A stretch of 64,000 nucleotides of DNA from SGZJ01 sp949372955. Lineage in GTDB: Bacteria; Bacteroidota; Bacteroidia; Flavobacteriales; Flavobacteriaceae. The position numbers were made by a program, and so were the translations under genes. Below are positions 17,484 through 26,199 of this stretch, piece after piece (position 1 is the first letter of the stretch; each line of letters starts with the position of its first letter). Below the pieces are notes generated by a model, which saw nothing but the letters and a program-made list of their open reading frames with translations, had not been told where the DNA came from and ran no database searches. The stretch lies in the NCBI GenBank assembly GCA_949372955.1, contig CASIAX010000021.1, forward strand, positions 1-64,000. Direction: 5' to 3'.

Positions 17484-18631
17484 TAGTTCTTCAAATCATT
17501 ACTGATTAAATCAGCTTTATCTAATAATTCATCTTTTGTAATTCCTTCTACGTCTTCAAGAGTGTATGCAGATCTATATATATGCATTGCTTTTCTAACA
17601 TCTCCAGTTCTCTCATGATAAAGTCCCATGTAATAACTTCCTAAAATAGTTTTAGGGTATTTATCAATTGCTAAATTTGAAAGATCCTTATAAAATTTAT
17701 AATTCTCACTCTCTTCTATATATTTTTCTACGGCTCTAAAATCATTTACTAGAATGTTTTTATTAACTCCATAGAAATTGAATATATCTTCATACTTATT
17801 TTCTAGATATTTCACCGGCGATGTTAGTATTTTACTTAAAACAGAATTGTACTCAATCGAATTTATTGCGGTATAGGTAGCAAATACGTGCTCAAACCCT
17901 TCAGATATTGAATGTATCGGCAAGTTATAATGAGTGAGGTTTTTATGTTGTTTATACTTAAATGATACTAGTTCGTTATTTAAAGAGGTTAAATTATCAG
18001 ACAGGTTTTTGGTTCTTTCATTAATAGATTTAAAGTCACTATCAGAGCTTACCAAATAATAAAAAATATTGGTTTTTATTTTATCCAATCTTTTAATTAA
18101 ATAATTTTCCATATCGTAGGAAAACTTTGGACTTATTGCAATAAAACCTGAAATAAGCGTCTTATTATTTAACAAAAAATAATTAATGTAATTGGCAGTT
18201 GATTCATGGCCAACTGCAACTTTAAACTTAGTTGTTCTATAGTTTTTATCAAAATAGGGAATCAATTCTTGAGAAATAAAATCATAAAAATTCCTACTTG
18301 AGGATATAGGAATAAAGTCTATGTTGTCTAAAACACTACAATCATCATACCTACTGTTTATTTGGTTTACACCAACAATTATTGATTCTGGTATATTTCC
18401 CCAATATGATAAATAATCTACACTACCAGAAACTGCCTCAAACATATAGTCTCCATCAAACACAATTATCAAAGGATATTTTTTTGATAAATTTTCACTG
18501 TAATTTCGGGGAAGTTGAATTTTTAATTCTCTACTATCGCTTAAAAAATCTGATTCAAAACTCTCATAAATAGTTTGTGAAAAAGAAATATTTAAAAACA
18601 ATAATAATAGTAGATTTTTAAACTTTAGCAT
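17483..18631 (-). CDS. Secreted esterase-like alpha/beta-hydrolase with C-terminal TPR-like tail
   Basis: This 382-residue protein has a signal peptide (to about residue 19) and an esterase-D/enterochelin-esterase-like core: RELKIQLPRNY, KYPLIIVFDGDYMF, SIIVGVNQ, ISQELIPYFDKNYRT, then VAVGHESTANYI at the nucleophile elbow. The elbow is normally G-H-S-x-G; here residues 141-145 are G-H-E-S-T, with Ser one position later. The residues around 330-380 (YYMGLYHERTGDVRKAMHIY) resemble one or two TPR repeats. It may therefore be an unusual or inactive hydrolase. It lies between the flippase-like gene and radA on the minus strand. Confidence 0.78.
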   Translation of the reverse strand: MLKFKNLLLLLFLNISFSQTIYESFESDFLSDSRELKIQLPRNYSENLSKKYPLIIVFDGDYMFEAVSGSVDYLSYWGNIPESIIVGVNQINSRYDDCSVLDNIDFIPISSSRNFYDFISQELIPYFDKNYRTTKFKVAVGHESTANYINYFLLNNKTLISGFIAISPKFSYDMENYLIKRLDKIKTNIFYYLVSSDSDFKSINERTKNLSDNLTSLNNELVSFKYKQHKNLTHYNLPIHSISEGFEHVFATYTAINSIEYNSVLSKILTSPVKYLENKYEDIFNFYGVNKNILVNDFRAVEKYIEESENYKFYKDLSNLAIDKYPKTILGSYYMGLYHERTGDVRKAMHIYRSAYTLEDVEGITKDELLDKADLISNDLKN

Positions 18632-18682
18632 AATAAATTTTAAATCATTTTGAAGATAACAAAATAAGTAAAAAATTAATTA

Positions 18683-19645
18683 TTATTTCGTCTTATTTCT
18701 GTGTTTATTATAAATGGGAAGTAGTAATAAGGATATCCCTCCAAAAATAATTATCATTAAAGTTTGGGATGACCACATAATCCAACCAAAAGCACGACTT
18801 GGATCTTCAGAAATACTAAAAAGTGAAAAAGCTAATACAATAGCTTCTGGGTAAGTTCCTATGCCTCCATTTGTGGCTCCAATAGAAAACATTCCCAAAA
18901 TAAATCCAATTAAAATTGGGGCAAAGGATATATCATTAAATTCTTCCATTGAAAGTATTGTAACATAAAACATAAGCACATACATAATCCATATAAATAT
19001 AGTGTGAAAAATAAATCCCCATCTGTTTTTCATTCTAGTTATGGTTAACACTCCTTGAGAAATGCCTTTAAAAAAAACATTAATCTTACTTAAAAATAAC
19101 GGAAAAATATATTTTAAAATGAAAAAGAAAGAAAGAGCTGAAATCAAAATCAAAACTAGTGTAGTTATACTCATTGAGTTTAGTTTTTCTGATATCAGAT
19201 TTAAAATAAAATCTTTCTTTAAAGTTATAGCTACACAAATAATAATAAAAGCACAGATTAAATCTGCTATTCTTTCAGCAATAATAGTCCCTAGGGTTTT
19301 ATCAAATGGAATGTTTTCATATTTAGAAATAATTGTAGCTCTAGCCACATCACCAGCTCTAGGAATAGTAAAATTTATTAGATAGGCAGAAAACACAGCG
19401 AAGAAACTATTTAGAAAAGAAATATTGTAACCTAAAGGGTTCAATAAGTAGTTCCATCTATAAGATCTAGAAATATGACTTAAAGAGCCGAAAAATATTC
19501 CGAGGATAATCCAATAATAATTGGATTTTTCTAAATAGAATAAAATCTGATTTATTGAGATCTTTGAAAAAGAATAAATAACAAGTGATAACCCTAATAA
19601 AATAGGTAAGATAATTTTTATATAGTTTATTACTTTTTGATTCAA
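18683..19645 (-). CDS. Lysylphosphatidylglycerol synthase TM region/UPF0104 family membrane protein
   Basis: A 320-residue protein with about eight membrane helices. Features seen: a conserved N-terminal SHISRSYRWNYLL segment after helix two, RAGDVARATIISKYENIPFDKTLGTIIAERI (read from about residue 95 onward, with the Arg-Glu-Arg pattern typical of this family), and GATNGGIGTYPEA near the C-terminus. Relatives include the flippase domain of MprF. No synthetase domain is attached, so a lipid-translocation role is inferred. It follows panD by 3 bases and is probably in the panC-panD transcript. Confidence 0.85.
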   Translation of the reverse strand: MNQKVINYIKIILPILLGLSLVIYSFSKISINQILFYLEKSNYYWIILGIFFGSLSHISRSYRWNYLLNPLGYNISFLNSFFAVFSAYLINFTIPRAGDVARATIISKYENIPFDKTLGTIIAERIADLICAFIIICVAITLKKDFILNLISEKLNSMSITTLVLILISALSFFFILKYIFPLFLSKINVFFKGISQGVLTITRMKNRWGFIFHTIFIWIMYVLMFYVTILSMEEFNDISFAPILIGFILGMFSIGATNGGIGTYPEAIVLAFSLFSISEDPSRAFGWIMWSSQTLMIIIFGGISLLLLPIYNKHRNKTK

Positions 19646-19648
19646 AGT

Positions 19649-19999
19649 CTATTTCAAAAGATTAGTTTGTTCATTTGGAAATACTATGGCAGGGGTGAAT
19701 TTATTAGCTTTTTTTAAAGACATAAATGCATATGTAATTAAAATCAGCACATCACCAACTTGAACTTTTCTAGCTGCAGCTCCATTGACAGTAATTTCAC
19801 CAGACTTTCGTTTTCCAGGGATGACATAGGTGTCGAACCTCTCTCCATTATTATTATTGACAACCTGAACTTTCTCGCCCTCAACTATATTTGCAGCACA
19901 CATTAAGTCTTCATCTACAGTAATACTACCTATGTAATTTAAATCTGCTCCGGTAACCTTTACACGGTGAATTTTTGATTTTAAAATCTGGATTTTCAT
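19649..19999 (-). CDS. panD: Aspartate 1-decarboxylase proenzyme
   Basis: Makes beta-alanine from aspartate for pantothenate. The 116-residue length is normal. The self-processing site is visible as Gly24-Ser25 in NYIGSIT; cleavage there generates the pyruvoyl cofactor on Ser25. Lys9 (near the start), Arg54 (GERFDTY) and the GAAARKVQVGD loop are also present. It follows panC by 9 bases, so both branches that meet at pantothenate are made together. Confidence 0.96.
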   Translation of the reverse strand: MKIQILKSKIHRVKVTGADLNYIGSITVDEDLMCAANIVEGEKVQVVNNNNGERFDTYVIPGKRKSGEITVNGAAARKVQVGDVLILITYAFMSLKKANKFTPAIVFPNEQTNLLK

Positions 20000-20008
20000 C
20001 TAAAAAAT

Positions 20009-20845
20009 TTAATTAAGTGCAATATTATCAATTAATCTGATTCCATCAACAAAAACAGATGCAAAAGCCCTATATTTTTTTTCAGATTTAATCACATTTG
20101 TTGGTGCTAATTTATTCTCTTCAGCAATTTCCAAATACTCTAAATTCATTTGATCAAATGAGTTAATGTTATTAGTCGCTGTGATTATTAAATTTTCTAT
20201 TGAAGATTTATGAAAATTTGATTTTATAAAGTTTAGATTTTTATAAATATTTGAAGCTACTATTTTTGATTTAATGCTTAGTTTAATATTTCGTGAACTT
20301 AATGCTAAACCATTAATATCTCTGAGAGTTGGGCACCCGACAATATTAACGTTAGTTTTTAAGCTTCTAATTATTGCTAGTTGTTGAAAATCTTTTTCTC
20401 CAAAATATGCAGAATTAGGTTTTATAATTTTTAGTAGTAACTCAACAATAGTGGCAACCCCTTCAAAATGATTATTTCTAAACTTACCCTCCATAAACTT
20501 ATCAAGCCCATTAAAGTCATATTTATTTGTTATCTCTTTTTCTGTATATATTTCTTTAGCTTCAGGAGAGAAAATTATAATCTTTTTAGATAAGTTTTCT
20601 AGTAACTCAATATCTTTTTTTAAATTTTTTGGATAATTTATTAAATCGGAAGTGTTATTAAATTGAGTTGGATTCACAAAAATACTAACAACAGAAACTT
20701 TATTGTCCTTTAAACACTTTTTGATTAAAGACAGATGACCTCTATGTAAAGCTCCCATAGTAGGCACAAAACCAATACTTGTACTCGAAGCTTTTAAATC
20801 CTGCAGGTACTCAATTATCTCGGTTTTTTTAAAAAATATTTTCAT
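20009..20845 (-). CDS. panC: Pantothenate synthetase
   Basis: Condenses pantoate and beta-alanine using ATP, in the cytosol. The 278-residue protein shows the nucleotidyltransferase motif MGALHRGHLSLI, VVSIFVNPTQFNN, the GVATIVELLLKIIKPNSAYFGEKDFQQL core, and LALSSRN (the KMSKS-like loop). The ATG at 20845 fits the family start. It heads the minus-strand run panC-panD-flippase-like-esterase-like-radA and is divergent from the glycogen-synthase-like gene. Confidence 0.96.
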   Translation of the reverse strand: MKIFFKKTEIIEYLQDLKASSTSIGFVPTMGALHRGHLSLIKKCLKDNKVSVVSIFVNPTQFNNTSDLINYPKNLKKDIELLENLSKKIIIFSPEAKEIYTEKEITNKYDFNGLDKFMEGKFRNNHFEGVATIVELLLKIIKPNSAYFGEKDFQQLAIIRSLKTNVNIVGCPTLRDINGLALSSRNIKLSIKSKIVASNIYKNLNFIKSNFHKSSIENLIITATNNINSFDQMNLEYLEIAEENKLAPTNVIKSEKKYRAFASVFVDGIRLIDNIALN

Positions 20846-20867
20846 TTAATAAAACTTTAACAGCATG

Positions 20868-20875
20868 CAAATTTA
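20868..20875 (-). promoter_or_regulatory. Candidate -7 box for panC
   Basis: The minus strand reads TAAATTTG, 22 bases before the panC ATG. No TTG is found at the usual distance. Confidence 0.4.
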
Positions 20876-20905
20876 ATATATTACTGTTAATCTGCATAAT
20901 TTTTG

Positions 20906-20913
20906 TAATTTTG
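20906..20913 (+). promoter_or_regulatory. Candidate -7 box for the glycogen-synthase-like gene
   Basis: TAATTTTG on the plus strand, 33 bases before the ATG at 20947. The two opposed boxes in this 101-base gap make a compact divergent promoter region. The upstream TTG is not evident. Confidence 0.4.
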
Positions 20914-20946
20914 CTACTTTTTGCAATCAATAACTAATACAAGGAT

Positions 20947-21759
20947 ATGAAAGAGAAGAAAATATTATATGTATCATCAGAAGTAGTACCTTATTTACCT
21001 GAAAATGAAATTTCATCTATGTCATTTGAAATTCCAAAGATGATAAATAAGCAAGGTGGGCAAATAAGAATTTTCATGCCCAAGTATGGTAATATTAATG
21101 AAAGAAGACATCAACTCCATGAAGTTATTAGACTTTCAGGTATAAACCTAGTTATTGATGATATCGATATGCCATTAATAATCAAAGTTGCCTCAATTCC
21201 AAAAGAAAGAATACAAGTATATTTTATTGATAACGAAGAGTATTTCAAAAGAAAATCTACATTTTCTGATGAAAATGGTAAATTACACGAAGATAATGAT
21301 GAAAGAGCAATGTTTTTTGCTAAAGGAGTTATTGAAACTGTCAAAAAATTAAATTGGTCTCCTGACATAATACACATACATGGGTGGATGGCTTCACTAT
21401 TTCCATTATATCTTAAAACCTATTACAAAGACGAACCAGTTTTTGAAAATAGTAAAATAGTTACATCAATTTATGATAAGTCCTTTAATGAAAGTCTTAA
21501 TAAAAAATTAGTTGATAAAATATTGTTTGACGAAATCAATGAAGACCTAATTAAAGGTTTAAGAGATCCATCTTACAACAATTTAATGAAAAGTGCCATA
21601 GACTTTTCAGACGCATTAATTTTAGGATCAGAAGATATTCCCAAAGAAGTTTTAGATCATATTAAAAAATCTGACAAACCTATTCTAGATTACCAGACAA
21701 GAGAAACTTTTTCAGAAGCTTATACCGAATTTTATAAAAATGAAGTTTTAAACCAATAA
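20947..21759 (+). CDS. Short glycogen/starch-synthase-like protein (GT5 N-terminal domain only)
   Basis: A 270-residue cytosolic protein. The N-terminus KKILYVSSEVVPYLPENEIS and the following SFEIPKMINKQGGQIRIFMPKYGNI match the catalytic N-terminal domain of family-5 glucosyltransferases, including the downstream DIIHIHGWMASLFPLYL. However, the usual KTGGLAD ADP-glucose motif is altered, and the C-terminal GT-B half (about 200 residues) is absent. This short form recurs next to panC and DUF4270 genes in flavobacteria as I know them, so it is unlikely to be a truncation accident. Enzyme activity is doubtful. The next gene starts immediately after its stop codon. Confidence 0.82.
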   Translation: MKEKKILYVSSEVVPYLPENEISSMSFEIPKMINKQGGQIRIFMPKYGNINERRHQLHEVIRLSGINLVIDDIDMPLIIKVASIPKERIQVYFIDNEEYFKRKSTFSDENGKLHEDNDERAMFFAKGVIETVKKLNWSPDIIHIHGWMASLFPLYLKTYYKDEPVFENSKIVTSIYDKSFNESLNKKLVDKILFDEINEDLIKGLRDPSYNNLMKSAIDFSDALILGSEDIPKEVLDHIKKSDKPILDYQTRETFSEAYTEFYKNEVLNQ

Positions 21760-23421
21760 ATGAGAGATCTAAAATTATTATCCGTAATTGTCATACTTTT
21801 TTTTTACTCTTGTGATAAAGACTTTGCAAGTATAGACTCTGATGTTATAAACTCAGAAAATGCAATAAATTTTAGCACTTCTTCGATAGAATATCCCCTA
21901 GTGGCTTCTAATTTAAGGGTAAACCCTGTTAAATCTAACAATCTTCCTTCATTTATTTTAGGTTATAATAACGATCCAATTTTTGGAGAAAGTAATGCTA
22001 GTTTTTTAGGTCAAATTATACCAACAGAGTTTAGTCCGTCTTTTGGCGATAATGTAGTTTTAGATTCTGTGGTGTTAACCATTCCTTATTTCAGTAGAGC
22101 AGTTGATACTAATGAAGACGGAGAGAGCACTTATGAAATTGATTCTGTTTATGGAAATAGCCCTACTAAATTATATGTTTACAAGAGTAATTTCTATTTG
22201 AGAGATTTTAATCCAACCGGTGACTTTAGTGATTCTCAAGATTATTATTCCAATGGATCTTTATCTAATTCTGAATTCATAAATCAAGCAGACATTGAAG
22301 CAGAGTTACTGTTTGAGTCTGGCATACTTGGAGATGGCTCCGATGACTTTATCCCTAGTTCTGAAAGAATAGATTTAACTCAGTTAGATTCACTCGGTGA
22401 AAGTTTTGTTTCTAGCAACTTAGCTCCAGCAATTAGATTAAAATTAAATAATCCAAATGATAATTTTTGGGAGAGTTTAATTTTTGAAAATGAAAATAAT
22501 GCAGTTTTAATAAATCCAAACACATTTAAAGAGTTTTTTAGAGGACTCTATATCAAGGCAGAAGGAATTAACTCAGAAGGAGCAATGATGATGTTAAATT
22601 TGGCGTCTTCTAACACTAAACTAACTATACACTACACTTCAGAAACAAGTACAGATAATGATACGGATTCTGGAGGAACAACTACAGAAACTATTGAAAG
22701 TCAAAATGAATACGTTTTTAATTTCACTGACAATCTTATAAATATCTATGACAATAATTTCAATATTGACGTTTCAAATCCAAATACTATAGACGGAGAT
22801 GAAAAACTTTACTTAAAAGGTGGAGAAGGATATATGTCAACGATAGATTTATTTAACGGTAACTTTGAGAACGAAAATGGAGAAATTGTTGATGCATTTG
22901 ATCATTTTAAAAGCTCTTTTTATAATGAGGAAGATGGTATTGCTAACAAATTAATTAATGAAGCCTACATAGAGTTTTATGTAGACCAGAGTCAAAATAT
23001 TGAATCCGAACCAAATAGAGTTTATTTATATAATTTTGAACAAAATGTAGCTTTGATAGATTATTTTTTAGATCAATCTGTAAGTGAAACTACAATTAAC
23101 GCTAAAATTAATCACTTAGAACCATTGACTAGAGATGGAGATTCAATATCTGGTGATGGTATAAAATATAAAATTAGAATCACTGAGCACCTAAACAATC
23201 TTATAATTAGAGATTCAACAAATGCTAAACTTGGCCTTGTAGTAACTTCTAATGTAGGATCAATACAAAACTTTTCTATTTTAAATAGCGGTGAAGAAAC
23301 TCGTGATTATCCTTCAGGGGCAATTCTAAGTCATAAAGGAACAGTTTTACATGGTAGTCAATCTGATAATTTAGACAAAAGACCGAAAATTAAAATATAT
23401 TATACGGACCCTGACGAATGA
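21760..23421 (+). CDS. DUF4270 lipoprotein
   Basis: A 553-residue lipoprotein: a short signal ends in LFFYSC with the lipid-modified Cys at residue 18, followed by acidic residues. DUF4270 features include GYNNDPIFGESNASFLGQI and DSVVLTIPYFSR near the N-terminus and SGAILSHKGTVLHGSQSDNLDKRPKIKIYYT at the C-terminal end (given here in outline). The function is unknown; it is likely on the outer-membrane surface. It abuts the glycogen-synthase-like gene (stop directly followed by ATG) and precedes glmS by 62 bases, an order seen in other flavobacteria. Confidence 0.87.
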   Translation: MRDLKLLSVIVILFFYSCDKDFASIDSDVINSENAINFSTSSIEYPLVASNLRVNPVKSNNLPSFILGYNNDPIFGESNASFLGQIIPTEFSPSFGDNVVLDSVVLTIPYFSRAVDTNEDGESTYEIDSVYGNSPTKLYVYKSNFYLRDFNPTGDFSDSQDYYSNGSLSNSEFINQADIEAELLFESGILGDGSDDFIPSSERIDLTQLDSLGESFVSSNLAPAIRLKLNNPNDNFWESLIFENENNAVLINPNTFKEFFRGLYIKAEGINSEGAMMMLNLASSNTKLTIHYTSETSTDNDTDSGGTTTETIESQNEYVFNFTDNLINIYDNNFNIDVSNPNTIDGDEKLYLKGGEGYMSTIDLFNGNFENENGEIVDAFDHFKSSFYNEEDGIANKLINEAYIEFYVDQSQNIESEPNRVYLYNFEQNVALIDYFLDQSVSETTINAKINHLEPLTRDGDSISGDGIKYKIRITEHLNNLIIRDSTNAKLGLVVTSNVGSIQNFSILNSGEETRDYPSGAILSHKGTVLHGSQSDNLDKRPKIKIYYTDPDE

Positions 23422-23483
23422 TCAAGAAATTAGAGTTCCCTTTAAATAATTTTTTAACTTAATATTTAATTCGTTTATAATTT

Positions 23484-25328
23484 ATGTGTGGTATAGTTGG
23501 TTATATTGGGAAAAAAAATGCTTATGAAATCGTTATTAACGGTCTCAAACGATTAGAATACAGAGGCTACGATAGCTCTGGAGTTGCTTTATATAATTCC
23601 AAATTAAGTGTTTATAAAACAAAAGGTAAAGTTGAGGATTTAGTTAATAAAGCCAAAAAAGCAAATTCACTAGACGGAAATATTGGTATAGGTCATACTA
23701 GGTGGGCTACTCATGGAGAACCTAATGATGTAAATGCACATCCAATTCTGTCTAATAATAAATCATTAGTCATCGTTCATAATGGGATTATTGAAAATTA
23801 TGCTACAATAAAAAATGAATTAATTTCTAAAGGATATAATTTCGAGTCTGAAACTGATACAGAAGTTCTAGTTAATTTAATAGAATATGTTCAAGAAACT
23901 GAAAATGTAAAACTTGGAAAAGCTGTTCAACTAGCATTATCACAAGTGATTGGAGCATATGCTATTGCAGTTTTTGATAAAAAAAAGCCTGATGAAATTG
24001 TAGTAGCTAGACTTGGAAGCCCTTTAGCTATTGGTATTGGTGAAGATGAAATGTTTATTGGTAGTGATGTAACTCCATTTTTAGACTTTACAAGGAAAGT
24101 TATTTATCTTGAAGAAGGACAGGTTGGAGTTTTAAGAAATCATAAAGAAATAAAGTTCTATGAGATTTCTAATGACACTAAGATCTCACCAACAATTGAA
24201 GTATTAGAATTAGAATTATCAGAGATTGAAAAAGGAGGGTTTGATCATTTTATGCTCAAAGAAATTCATGAGCAGCCTAAGGCAATAATTGATACTCTAA
24301 GAGGAAGGCTTAGTTTAAATAAAGGTATTGTTAAGCTCTCAGGAATAGATAATAATTTAAATAAATTTACTTCAGCAAATAAAATCACCATTATTGGGTG
24401 TGGGACTTCTTGGCACGCAGGACTCGTTGGAGAATACATATTTGAACAAATCTCTAGAATTCCAGTTGAAGTAGAATACGCATCTGAATTTAGGTATAGA
24501 GATCCAATAATTAATGCTAATGATATCGTAATAGCAATTTCGCAATCAGGAGAAACCGCTGATACTTTAGCTGCTATGAAATTAGCTAAAGATAGAGGTG
24601 CTTTTGTTTATGGAATTTGTAATGTAGTAGGGTCCTCTATTACAAGAATGTCCCACTCAGGTTCCTATACACATGCTGGTCCTGAAATTGGGGTGGCTTC
24701 AACTAAAGCATTCACCACTCAAATTACTGTACTATATTTAATGGCATTAAAAATAGCTAAGGCTAAAGGAGTTTTGTCATCTGATTCATTTATTGAACTC
24801 CTATCGGAACTAAATAGTATTCCTAAAAAAATTGAGGAAGCTTTAAATCTTAATGATAAAATAGAAGAAATTGCAGAGAAGATTAAAAACTCTAAAAACT
24901 GTCTTTATTTAGGAAGAGGATTTAACTTTCCTGTAGCACTAGAAGGGGCTTTAAAACTTAAAGAGATATCTTATATTCATGCAGAAGGTTATCCTGCAGC
25001 AGAAATGAAGCATGGTCCAATCGCTTTAATTGATGAAAATATGCCCACAGTAGTTATAGCTACGTCTAAAGGTCATTATGAAAAAGTAGTAAGTAACATT
25101 AGAGAAATTCAATCTAGAAAAGGACAAATAATAGCAATTGTTTCCAAGGGTGATAAAGACGTGAAGGAAATTGCTGATTACTACATTGAAGTACCTGAAA
25201 CTATTGAATCATTAACTCCACTACTTACAACTATTCCATTACAATTATTATCATACCACATAGCAGTAAAACTTGGAAGAAATGTAGATCAACCTAGAAA
25301 TCTTGCAAAGTCAGTTACTGTGGAGTAA
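23484..25328 (+). CDS. glmS: Glutamine--fructose-6-phosphate aminotransferase (isomerizing)
   Basis: Makes glucosamine-6-phosphate, the entry point to peptidoglycan and LPS amino sugars. The 614-residue length is normal. The N-terminal glutaminase domain starts with the catalytic Cys2 (MCGIVGYIG) and has RGYDSSG, GHTRWATHG and HNGIIENY. Two SIS domains follow (GCGTSWHAG, SQSGETADTLAA, TKAFTTQI, LGRGFNFPVALEGALKLKEISY), and the terminal DQPRNLAKSVTVE is complete. No glmS ribozyme-like structure is apparent in the short upstream gap. It marks the left edge of the accessory segment. Confidence 0.97.
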   Translation: MCGIVGYIGKKNAYEIVINGLKRLEYRGYDSSGVALYNSKLSVYKTKGKVEDLVNKAKKANSLDGNIGIGHTRWATHGEPNDVNAHPILSNNKSLVIVHNGIIENYATIKNELISKGYNFESETDTEVLVNLIEYVQETENVKLGKAVQLALSQVIGAYAIAVFDKKKPDEIVVARLGSPLAIGIGEDEMFIGSDVTPFLDFTRKVIYLEEGQVGVLRNHKEIKFYEISNDTKISPTIEVLELELSEIEKGGFDHFMLKEIHEQPKAIIDTLRGRLSLNKGIVKLSGIDNNLNKFTSANKITIIGCGTSWHAGLVGEYIFEQISRIPVEVEYASEFRYRDPIINANDIVIAISQSGETADTLAAMKLAKDRGAFVYGICNVVGSSITRMSHSGSYTHAGPEIGVASTKAFTTQITVLYLMALKIAKAKGVLSSDSFIELLSELNSIPKKIEEALNLNDKIEEIAEKIKNSKNCLYLGRGFNFPVALEGALKLKEISYIHAEGYPAAEMKHGPIALIDENMPTVVIATSKGHYEKVVSNIREIQSRKGQIIAIVSKGDKDVKEIADYYIEVPETIESLTPLLTTIPLQLLSYHIAVKLGRNVDQPRNLAKSVTVE

Positions 25329-25339
25329 AACAATATGGT

Positions 25340-25657
25340 TATTCTTACCCCCAAAGACTAATCGTAAGTTTCTCGATATCAATTACTACCACTACACTTT
25401 GGGAATCAAATTATAGTGATTATCAACAGTATTTATTCAACAGAATTTGTAAATATAAAGAGTGTTTTCTTACCCCTATTGGGTATAGAAAGATATCTCA
25501 AATATTCAATGAGGAGGGGTTAAAAACACCCCGAGGAAGTCCCTTTAAAAACAACCATGTTCACTCCATTTATAAGAAAGGTTTAATTCGTGAAGAAAGA
25601 ATGAATAGAAAAGATATCGTAGAGGTGTCTCAACCTATCATTGAGGAGTTAAATTAA
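25340..25657 (+). pseudogene. Remnant of a recombinase/integrase C-terminal region
   Basis: This frame has no start codon at a plausible place but stays open to a TAA at 25655-25657. Its translation includes LWESNYSDYQQYLFNRIC, then GYRKISQIFNEEGLKTPRG, FKNNHVHSIYKKGLIREERM and IEELN. The second block resembles the recombinase domain that follows the catalytic part of serine recombinases (help-domain pattern: repeated unit search, new-leaf Gly, T-P-R-G, then HVHSI). No catalytic Ser domain is nearby, so this is a decayed fragment. The 412-base gap between glmS and the next gene holds this and the operator below. Confidence 0.6.
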
Positions 25658-25673
25658 AAATCCGTTTTTGATT

Positions 25674-25719
25674 AAATGTAAAGTTTTTTTGTCATTATGT
25701 AAAAAATACTTTACATTTG
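25674..25719 (+). promoter_or_regulatory. Promoter with overlapping palindromic operator for the XRE cassette
   Basis: A TTG at 25689-25691 is exactly 20 bases from TACATTTG at 25712-25719, a full match to the Bacteroidota -33/-7 promoter. A perfect 11-base inverted repeat (AAATGTAAAGT at 25674-25684, ACTTTACATTT at 25708-25718) brackets it, and a second ATGTAAA (25697-25703) pairs with TTTACAT (25710-25716). The right arm covers the -7 box, so a protein bound there would block transcription. The likely binder is the XRE regulator encoded by the second gene. Confidence 0.72.
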
Positions 25720-25740
25720 TTGAAATATAAAAATTATAAT

Positions 25741-26199
25741 ATGAGTTATTTATTTAGTAATAAGTTTAAAAAAACAAGTGGTGTGGTTTTTTATTTATCA
25801 ATACTAGTTGGATTATTTTTACTCTTGACAGATAGAATACAAGACATTTTTGTTGTCAACGTTTTTTCAATTTTTTCATATGAATGGTTTGGTTCAGAAC
25901 AAACAGGTTTTGGTTGGATAGAAAATGGGTTAGGTGACGAAATTTTTACCCTATTAATTATTGTTTCAGGTTTAATAAACTCTTTTAGTAAAGAGAAAAT
26001 AGAAGATGAATTAATTTCAAGGATTAGATTAGAAAGTTTGTCCTTATCTCTGTTTATAAGTTTTGGGTTAATAATTATATCTACCTTTTTAGTTTTTAAT
26101 ATTAACTATATGTATGTATTGGTGTTCAACTTATTTTTAATAATTCTCTTATTTAATTTAATATTTAAATTCAGACTATTCAAACACTATAACTCATGA
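25741..26199 (+). CDS. Four-helix membrane protein paired with an XRE regulator
   Basis: I do not recognise a named family. The 152-residue protein has about four membrane segments (near residues 13-32, 66-84, 98-119 and 124-146) with a polar loop FSYEWFGSEQTGFGWIENGLGDE between the first and second. The ATG at 25741 is chosen because the in-frame TTG further up is part of the -7 promoter box. The arrangement, a small membrane protein followed by a roughly 65-residue XRE protein with a 4-base overlap, is a recurring bacterial gene pair in which the HTH protein usually represses its own operon. What the membrane protein does is unknown. Confidence 0.7.
   Translation: MSYLFSNKFKKTSGVVFYLSILVGLFLLLTDRIQDIFVVNVFSIFSYEWFGSEQTGFGWIENGLGDEIFTLLIIVSGLINSFSKEKIEDELISRIRLESLSLSLFISFGLIIISTFLVFNINYMYVLVFNLFLIILLFNLIFKFRLFKHYNS

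Noticed and set aside
25717..25740. TTG start for the membrane protein of the XRE cassette
   Set aside because: The TTG is the end of the TACATTTG promoter box, so it would not be in the transcript.
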